Program-made: the position numbers and the translations under genes
Source of the DNA: Rhizobium johnstonii 3841
GTDB lineage: Bacteria; Pseudomonadota; Alphaproteobacteria; Rhizobiales; Rhizobiaceae
Assembly: GCF_000009265.1 (NCBI RefSeq)
Contig: NC_008380.1
Location: forward strand, 2,671,501-2,735,500
Direction of reading: 5' to 3'
Length of the DNA stretch: 64,000 bases
Shown: piece after piece, positions 58,471 to 64,000 of the stretch
Numbering within the stretch: the first letter of the stretch is position 1
Layout of the letters: the number at the start of each line of letters is the position of its first letter
The notes under the pieces: model-generated
Told to the model about the DNA's origin: nothing
What the model saw: only the letters and a program-made list of their open reading frames with translations
Database searches by the model: none

Positions 58471-59793
58471 GTGAACAGGGGACAACAGCACCGGGTATTC
58501 GGCAGGCGGGCGCAGGAACATATCCTCATCCTCGCAAGCGGCGACAAGGTCCGCCATATGACGGTCCGGCCGTGGATGGCAGCACTTGCCTTCTGCTTCG
58601 TCGGCGTCTTCTCGATCGGCTACCTCCTGGCGACGTCCTATCTCGTGCTGCGCGACGACCTGATCGGCGCCAGCATGGCCCGCCAGGCCCGCATGCAGCA
58701 CGATTATGAAGACCGCATCGCCGCGCTCCGCGCGCAGGTCGATCGCATCACCTCCCGCCAGCTTCTCGACCAGCAGGTGGTCGAAGACAAGGTCGACAAG
58801 CTGATGGAGCAGCAGATGGCGCTGACCTCGCGCCATGGCAAGCTCGACAATCTGCTCGACCGGGCCGAAAGCTCCGGCCTGACGGAAAAGGATGGCGCCG
58901 TACCCGCGCCGTCATCGCCTGCCCAATCCTACGCCCCCGATGTCAAGGACAAGCGCGCCTCGCTCAGCGGCGGCGCCGAGGCGATCGAGAAGATGATGGC
59001 AAACGGCGCGCCTGCCGACGCGACGCCCGACAATTCGACGCTTGCCTATGTGCCGGCCACCGACACAGTCGGCGACCGTGCCGACCGCATCTTCTCCAAG
59101 GTGACGCTGTCGCTCAAAGATGTCGAACAGGATCAGCGCAGCCGTGTCGAACAGTTGACGAGCGATGCCGGCAATGCCGCCAACGCCATCGAGACGGTGC
59201 TGACCCGCTTCAAGATTCCGATGCCCGAGACCGCTGCCAGGAAAGACGAAGACGAAGACGATGCCGTCGGCGGCCCCTATGTCGAGCCTGAAAGCAACGA
59301 CGGCTTCAACAATTCGCTGGCGGCGCTCGACGGCGCACTGACCCGGCTCGAAGCCGTGCGCAGTACCGCGGAATCCCTGCCCTTCCGCAATCCCGCTATC
59401 GGCAAGGACGTGACCAGCCCCTTCGGCAATCGCCGTGATCCGTTCCTCGGCCGCCTCGCGCTCCATTCCGGCATCGACTTCCGCTTTTCGCCGGGCGAAA
59501 GGATCCGTCCTACGGCGCCCGGCAAGGTGATTTCGGCCGGATGGACCGGCGGCTACGGCAACATGGTCGAGGTCGATCACGGCAACGGCATCTCGACGCG
59601 TTACGGGCATATGTCGGAGGTTCTGGTCAAGGTCGGCGACACGGTCGACCGCAACGACGTCATCGGCCTTGCCGGCAGCACCGGCCGCTCGACAGGCACA
59701 CACCTGCATTATGAAGTGCGCCAGGACGGTCATGCCGTCGATCCAGTATATTTCATGAATGCCGGCCTTAAACTCGCCACCTATATCAAGTAA
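58471..59793 (+). CDS. M23 family metallopeptidase with N-terminal anchor
   Basis: A 440-residue envelope protein. One membrane helix (about 35-57), a coiled-coil region (about 70-130) and a hydrophilic linker lead to a C-terminal peptidase M23 domain with LHSGIDF and the HLHYEV zinc motif, so it should cleave peptide cross-links or act as a division or elongation factor. The start is GTG 58471 with GGGAGA upstream; an upstream GTG (58423) lacks this site. Confidence 0.88.
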   Translation: MNRGQQHRVFGRRAQEHILILASGDKVRHMTVRPWMAALAFCFVGVFSIGYLLATSYLVLRDDLIGASMARQARMQHDYEDRIAALRAQVDRITSRQLLDQQVVEDKVDKLMEQQMALTSRHGKLDNLLDRAESSGLTEKDGAVPAPSSPAQSYAPDVKDKRASLSGGAEAIEKMMANGAPADATPDNSTLAYVPATDTVGDRADRIFSKVTLSLKDVEQDQRSRVEQLTSDAGNAANAIETVLTRFKIPMPETAARKDEDEDDAVGGPYVEPESNDGFNNSLAALDGALTRLEAVRSTAESLPFRNPAIGKDVTSPFGNRRDPFLGRLALHSGIDFRFSPGERIRPTAPGKVISAGWTGGYGNMVEVDHGNGISTRYGHMSEVLVKVGDTVDRNDVIGLAGSTGRSTGTHLHYEVRQDGHAVDPVYFMNAGLKLATYIK

Positions 59794-59846
59794 CTCCTGC
59801 CCGGTAACCAACGCTTCACTCTGCAATGGGTGCGGCGTCTCTATTT

Positions 59847-59875
59847 CTTGACTTGCCGGCCATTCGGGGCTATGT
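59847..59875 (+). promoter_or_regulatory. Promoter of the RNA helicase gene
   Basis: CTTGAC (59847-59852), 17 bp, then CTATGT (59870-59875) differs from the alphaproteobacterial consensus at one position. Transcription would start near 59882, after which ATG 59932 is the first good start, so an upstream in-frame ATG (59830) is excluded. Confidence 0.7.
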
Positions 59876-59931
59876 CGCGCTGCATTGCGGCATGCAATCC
59901 CGCCGACTCGTTCAGAGCTCGGCCGAACGGA

Positions 59932-61497
59932 ATGGAAACAGTTTTCCCTTTGACGACATTTGCTGACCTTGGCTTAAGCCAAAAAGTGCTATCCGCTGTT
60001 ACGGACGCGGGCTACACGATCCCAACGCCTATTCAGGCGGGCGCCATCCCGTTTGCGCTCGAGCGCCGCGATATTTGCGGCATCGCGCAGACCGGCACTG
60101 GCAAGACGGCATCCTTCGTTCTGCCGATGCTGTCGCTTCTGGAGAAGGGCCGTGCGCGTGCGCGCATGCCCCGCACGCTGATTCTCGAACCGACGCGCGA
60201 ACTCGCTGCCCAGGTCGCCGAGAATTTCGAGAAATACGGCAAGAACCACCGCCTCAACGTCGCCCTTCTGATCGGCGGCGTTTCCTTCGAGGACCAGGAC
60301 CGCAAGCTCGAGCGCGGCGCCGACGTACTGATCTGCACCCCCGGTCGCCTGCTCGACCATTTCGAGCGCGGCAAGCTCCTGATGAGCGGCGTCGAGATCC
60401 TCGTCATCGATGAGGCCGACCGCATGCTCGACATGGGCTTCATCCCCGATATCGAACGCATCGCCAAGATGATCCCGTTCACCCGCCAGACGCTGTTCTT
60501 CTCGGCAACCATGCCGTCGGAGATCCAGAAGCTCGCCGATCGATTCCTGCAGAATCCAGAGCGTATCGAGGTTGCAAAGCCGGCTTCCGCCGCCGCGACC
60601 GTGACGCAGCGTTTCGTTGCTTCGCACGGCAAGGATTACGAGAAGCGCGCCGTCCTGCGCGAACTCGTCCGCGCCCAGACCGAACTCAAGAACGCCATCA
60701 TCTTCTGCAACCGCAAGAAGGATGTCGCCGATCTCTTCCGGTCGCTTGAGCGTCACGGCTTCTCGGTCGGCGCCCTGCATGGCGACATGGACCAGCGTTC
60801 CCGCACGATGACGCTGCAGAGCTTCCGTGACGGCAATCTCCAGCTTCTGGTCGCTTCCGACGTCGCCGCCCGCGGCCTCGATATTCCCGATGTCAGCCAC
60901 GTCTTCAATTTCGACGTGCCGATCCATTCCGAGGATTACGTCCACCGCATCGGCCGCACCGGCCGTGCCGGCCGCTCGGGTGCCGCCTTCACGCTTGTTA
61001 CCAAGCGCGACACCAAATTCGTCGATGCCATCGAGAAGCTGATCGGCCAGAAGGTCGAATGGCTGAGCGGTGACTTGACGTCGCTGCCGCCGCCGGCAGA
61101 AGACAGCCGGGACAGCGAACGCCCGCGCCGCAACAGCCGCGAACGTGGCGCCAGAGATGGTGCAGGCCGAGATCGTGCGCCGAGAGAGAATGGCGACAAG
61201 GATCGTGGGCGCGGACGCGGCAATCGCGCTGCCGCGAGTCATAAATCTGATATCGACATACAGGATAATGGCGTAGACGTGATCGAAGCAGCACCAGTAA
61301 AGGCCGACATCGTGAAGAACGAGCGCAAAGCAGAGCAGAAGCCGCAGAACAACGCGCGCAACAATCGGCCCTACCCGGCAAACGATGACAGCCGCGACCG
61401 CCGCCGTCATCGCGACCACGACGACGGCCCGACTCCGGTCGGTTTTGGCGACGATATCCCCGCCTTCATGCTGATCGCCGGCAGCGCCAAGGTCTGA
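59932..61497 (+). CDS. rhlE: DEAD-box RNA helicase (RhlE type)
   Basis: A 521-residue RNA helicase. The Q motif, Walker A QTGTGKT, DEAD box (VIDEADRML), SAT, and the C-terminal ARGLDIP and HRIGRTGRAG motifs are all intact. After residue 390 comes a low-complexity tail rich in Arg, Asp, Gly and Asn (about 130 residues), as in RhlE proteins that remodel ribosomal or messenger RNA. Cold stress and RNA decay are common roles; the specific one is not known. Confidence 0.93.
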   Translation: METVFPLTTFADLGLSQKVLSAVTDAGYTIPTPIQAGAIPFALERRDICGIAQTGTGKTASFVLPMLSLLEKGRARARMPRTLILEPTRELAAQVAENFEKYGKNHRLNVALLIGGVSFEDQDRKLERGADVLICTPGRLLDHFERGKLLMSGVEILVIDEADRMLDMGFIPDIERIAKMIPFTRQTLFFSATMPSEIQKLADRFLQNPERIEVAKPASAAATVTQRFVASHGKDYEKRAVLRELVRAQTELKNAIIFCNRKKDVADLFRSLERHGFSVGALHGDMDQRSRTMTLQSFRDGNLQLLVASDVAARGLDIPDVSHVFNFDVPIHSEDYVHRIGRTGRAGRSGAAFTLVTKRDTKFVDAIEKLIGQKVEWLSGDLTSLPPPAEDSRDSERPRRNSRERGARDGAGRDRAPRENGDKDRGRGRGNRAAASHKSDIDIQDNGVDVIEAAPVKADIVKNERKAEQKPQNNARNNRPYPANDDSRDRRRHRDHDDGPTPVGFGDDIPAFMLIAGSAKV

Positions 61498-61504
61498 ACT
61501 TCCA

Positions 61505-61927
61505 ATGGGCAGGCCCGGCATTGATTTTCCGGGTCTCGGCGTCGGCTTGGTGATTCTCCGCGACGCCAGGATCCTTCTCTACAAACGTATGCGTCCACCT
61601 GAAGCCGGCTATTGGAATATCGTCGGCGGCAAGGTCGATCACATGGAACCGGCAGAGACTGCCGCGCGCCGTGAGGCCGAAGAGGAAACCGGCCTGACGA
61701 TCGGCCGCATAGAACGGCTTGGCATGACCGAGCAGATCATCGAAGCTGATCGCCAACACTGGATCTCGATTCTCTATCTCGCCCGCGACGTCGATGGCGA
61801 GCCTCAACTGACCGAACCGGACAAGCTCTCGGATTTCGGCTGGTTTCCGCTGACGGATTTGCCCGAGCCACTGTCGGCCTTCACCAAGGCGGCGATAGCA
61901 GCCTTGTCGCCCGCTGAACGCGGCTAA
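61505..61927 (+). CDS. Nudix hydrolase
   Basis: A 140-residue enzyme with a full Nudix box (GGKVDHMEPAETAARREAEEE followed by TGL), so it hydrolyses a nucleoside diphosphate linked to another group. The opening IDFPGLGVGLVILRDARILL fits MutT-like members, which often clean nucleotide pools. It starts 7 bp after the helicase stop, so it may be co-transcribed with it. It ends base-to-base against the convergent TfoX-like gene. Confidence 0.9.
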   Translation: MGRPGIDFPGLGVGLVILRDARILLYKRMRPPEAGYWNIVGGKVDHMEPAETAARREAEEETGLTIGRIERLGMTEQIIEADRQHWISILYLARDVDGEPQLTEPDKLSDFGWFPLTDLPEPLSAFTKAAIAALSPAERG

Positions 61928-62245
61928 CTATTCGGCGCGAAGCGACGCCTCATAGGCAAGCCTCACCCATTTCGCCATCAGATCTGGATCGTCGTAAGCC
62001 TCGTCGGGGATCGACCAATAGGGCATTTTTACCGGCTTGCCCGTCTTGCCCTCATAGGTCCATTGCGTGGCGCCGGCAGCGGCAAATTCCGGAGCGCTCG
62101 TCTCGTCGGCCTTCAGCAGCATCTCGTCGCGCACTTCGAGCGCGATGATGCGCCCGAGATGATAGATGCCTTTGCCGCCGAACATGCGCTTGACCGTGAC
62201 GGGGCCAAGCCCCTGAAACATTTCCTCGATCCCGGCATTGTCCAT
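61928..62245 (-). CDS. TfoX N-terminal domain protein
   Basis: A 105-residue protein formed only of the TfoX/Sxy N-terminal domain (VTVKRMFGGKGIYHLGRIIALE). TfoX regulates competence in gammaproteobacteria, but short rhizobial proteins with only this domain have no assigned role. No C-terminal helical domain or competence genes are nearby. Confidence 0.85.
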   Translation of the reverse strand: MDNAGIEEMFQGLGPVTVKRMFGGKGIYHLGRIIALEVRDEMLLKADETSAPEFAAAGATQWTYEGKTGKPVKMPYWSIPDEAYDDPDLMAKWVRLAYEASLRAE

Positions 62246-62290
62246 TCTCTATTCCCCCGAAATGCTTCCGAAAGGACGCACGGGCTCCAA

Positions 62291-62785
62291 TTACAGCGCG
62301 TGATAATCCCGGTTCATATAGATGAGCGCCGGATGTTTTTCGCTGAAGCGGACAGCCGCGACCTCGCCGAAGATGACATTGTGCGTCGGCATTTCCTTGA
62401 TATCGATCACCCGGCAATCGAAGGCGGCAAGTGCGTCGGCCAGCACGGGCGCACCGGTGGCAAGCATCTCGAAACGGGCGCTGGCGAAACGGTCGTCATT
62501 GGCAAGCGACGTGCGCCCGGAAAAGGCATCGGCAACGCCCTGGTGGTGGGCACCGAGCGTGTTCAGCGCGAAGATGCCGCTGCGGAAGAAGATCTCGTTC
62601 TTCGGATTGGTGTTGTTGAGGCAGATCAGCACCGAGGCCGGATTGTCCGAGACCGAGCAGGCGGCGGTGATGGTGACGCCGCGGCGCAGCTCGCCCATCG
62701 CCGTCGTCACGAGCTGCACATGGCCGGCATAACGGCTCATGGCATCGCGATAAAGGCCGGGGTCGATATGCTGCCTGTTCAACAC
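62291..62785 (-). CDS. Flavin reductase family protein
   Basis: A 164-residue flavin reductase (HpaC-like split-barrel) that makes reduced FMN or FAD for a partner enzyme. The SRYAGHVQLVTTAMGELRRGVTITA opening and SVSDNPASVLICLNNTN match the family, and the NTLGAHHQGVADAFSG segment is typical. The start is GTG 62785 with GGGAGA upstream. The frame is open to 63985, but that part only mirrors the ABC substrate-binding gene. No partner monooxygenase is in the window. Confidence 0.88.
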   Translation of the reverse strand: MLNRQHIDPGLYRDAMSRYAGHVQLVTTAMGELRRGVTITAACSVSDNPASVLICLNNTNPKNEIFFRSGIFALNTLGAHHQGVADAFSGRTSLANDDRFASARFEMLATGAPVLADALAAFDCRVIDIKEMPTHNVIFGEVAAVRFSEKHPALIYMNRDYHAL

Positions 62786-62968
62786 CTGCTTCTCCCGTGC
62801 GCGCTTACTCTGCCTTGATCGACTTGCTACCGCGCCAATATGGCGAGCATCGGTTACCTTTTCTACAATAGGACCGGTGAAAAGCGCTGTGTTGCGCTTG
62901 TTTTTCTTTGACGATCGCGGCCTTGCGGATAAAAGGGCATGGACGATGGCTAGGGATCTCCGCCTTTC

Positions 62969-64000
62969 ATGATCAACCTGCGTGGCATAGCAGCTTTTCT
63001 GGCGCTGCTGGGAGCGGCGGCTGAAAGCCATGCGGCCGGCGTGACGATCGGTGTCGTCGCCCCTCAGAATGGCCCCCTCGCCCTCCTCGGCGCTCAGATT
63101 GCCGCCGGCGCCGGTTTCGAGATCCAGCAGTCCGGAAATACCCTCGTCGCCATCAACGAGACCTGCGAGGATAATAGTGGTGCTGCGGTCGCCGATGCGC
63201 TCGTCAATGCCAAGGTGCAGGTCGCGGTCGGCTTTCTCTGCAGCGAGACGCTGGAAGGCGCGTTGCCGAAGCTGAAGGATGCCAATATTCCGGCGATCAC
63301 CGTCTCCGTGCGCTCCCGCATCCTGATGGAGGATGCGCTGAAGAACGGCTGGCCGCTCTTCCGGGCGGCGCCCGCCGACGGTGCCGAGGCGGCAAAGGTC
63401 ATCGAGGTGATCCTGAAGGACTGGGCCGCCGATCCGATCGCCCTGATCGAAGACGGCACCATCCACGGCCGCGAACTGACGGAAGCGGTACGCAATGCGC
63501 TGGAGCAGAACGGCCTGAAGCCGGTCTTTACCGACACCTACCGGCCGGGACAGGAACAGCAGATCGCCCTCGTCCGCCGCCTGAAACGGGCTGGCGCCAC
63601 CAGGGTCTTCATCGGCGGCGACCGCAACGATATCGCCGTCGTCGCCCGCGACGCCAAGGCCGAGAACATCCAGCTGTCCATCCTCGGCGGCGATGCCATG
63701 CGCGCTGCCGACCAGCCGCTGCCGCTTGATGCCGGCGTGCGCGCCGTCGCCCTGCCCGAATATGCCATCCTGCCGGAAGGCACGGCCGCGGCAGACGCGC
63801 TGCGCGCCAAAGGCATCGAGCCGGAAGGTTATGTCCTGCCGTCGCTGGCCGCCGCCCTCATTGCCGGCCAGGCGGGACAAGCCGCCGCCGCGGCGGGCAA
63901 ACCCCTCCAGGAGACGCTTCTCGGCACGACATTCCAGACGCCGGTCGGCGCTATCGCCTTCACCGGCGCGCATGAACTTTCGCAAAATCCCTACCGCCTG
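62969..64000 (+). CDS. ABC transporter substrate-binding protein (LivK / type 1 fold), 3' end outside window
   Basis: An open frame of 344 codons runs from ATG 62969 to the last base without a stop, so the gene continues out of the window. A signal peptide (about 1-23, ending ESHAA) precedes a type 1 periplasmic binding fold of the branched-chain amino acid type, with VTIGVVAPQNGPLALLGAQ, a CEDNSG segment and IALIEDGTIHGRELTEAVR. The end SQNPYRL is near the usual C-terminus. The ligand is unknown. It is divergent from the flavin reductase gene across 183 bp. Confidence 0.88.
   Translation, partial: MINLRGIAAFLALLGAAAESHAAGVTIGVVAPQNGPLALLGAQIAAGAGFEIQQSGNTLVAINETCEDNSGAAVADALVNAKVQVAVGFLCSETLEGALPKLKDANIPAITVSVRSRILMEDALKNGWPLFRAAPADGAEAAKVIEVILKDWAADPIALIEDGTIHGRELTEAVRNALEQNGLKPVFTDTYRPGQEQQIALVRRLKRAGATRVFIGGDRNDIAVVARDAKAENIQLSILGGDAMRAADQPLPLDAGVRAVALPEYAILPEGTAAADALRAKGIEPEGYVLPSLAAALIAGQAGQAAAAAGKPLQETLLGTTFQTPVGAIAFTGAHELSQNPYRL

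Noticed and set aside
59830..59931. Upstream start for the RhlE helicase
   Set aside because: A near-consensus promoter at 59847-59875 lies inside this segment, and the family N-terminus begins at 59932.
62786..63985. Long minus-strand extension of the flavin reductase frame (about 400 codons)
   Set aside because: It mirrors the substrate-binding protein gene on the plus strand, which has a signal peptide and a recognisable fold. The flavin reductase homology begins only at about 62785.

Overview
The window looks like about 64 kb of a Rhizobium chromosome (R. leguminosarum / R. etli type). The evidence is about 60% G+C, best family matches that are rhizobial throughout (ATP12-type F1 chaperone, BTLCP transglutaminase-like protein, DUF1489, a sufS2BCDS1XA-type operon, tandem-PilZ protein), promoters of the alphaproteobacterial CTTGAC-N17-CTATAT type, and several palindromic intergenic repeats typical of Rhizobium. 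No phage, insertion sequence, integrase, CRISPR or plasmid replication gene was seen, so this is mostly core chromosome.

Layout. 1-9.6 kb: end of a patatin phospholipase, CBS protein, rhomboid protease (with an orphan intrinsic terminator upstream that suggests a small RNA), PAS and tandem-PilZ proteins, proline iminopeptidase, a secreted cysteine-peptidase-like protein, a D,D-carboxypeptidase with a SPOR domain, and DUF1489. 9.6-20.4 kb: L-serine dehydratase, VOC protein, O-acyltransferase, RpiB-like isomerase, a coupled DUF599/DUF1624 membrane pair, MerR regulator, MgtE, a peptide-deformylase homologue that has lost two metal ligands, a BON protein, a small secreted repeat protein and LipB. 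20.5-28.4 kb: tRNA-Leu(GAG), a DMT exporter, pccA, an ElaA acetyltransferase, DUF188, a guanidine-II riboswitch driving a Gdx exporter, DoxX and pccB. 28.4-34 kb: a leftward operon crcB-rluA-HAD-atp12, then a periplasmic copper gene pair.

34-40.4 kb: a tandem glycine riboswitch followed by gcvT-gcvH-gcvP, a GH25 lysozyme lipoprotein and a miniature FlgC-like protein. 40.4-47.9 kb: the leftward SUF iron-sulfur operon (sufS2, sufB, a small unknown gene, sufC, sufD, sufS, sufT/X, sufA), preceded by a promoter overlapped by a RirA-type and an Irr-type box. 47.9-64 kb: alpha/beta hydrolase, second acyltransferase, GNAT, anmK, tyrS, a large AsmA/DUF3971 protein, PrxQ-like peroxiredoxin coupled to a DUF455 diiron-type protein, an M23 peptidase, a RhlE helicase, Nudix and TfoX proteins, a flavin reductase and the start of an ABC substrate-binding protein that runs off the window.

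The strongest themes are metabolite-sensing RNA (glycine, guanidine), iron-sulfur assembly under iron control, periplasmic copper handling, and cell-wall turnover (D,D-carboxypeptidase, GH25, AnmK, M23). The items most worth a second look are the guanidine-II riboswitch, the metal-ligand-deficient deformylase homologue, the YcnI-PCuAC fusion with its cysteine partner, the candidate small RNA upstream of the rhomboid gene, the solitary mini-FlgC and the cysteine-rich tail of the DUF1624 protein.
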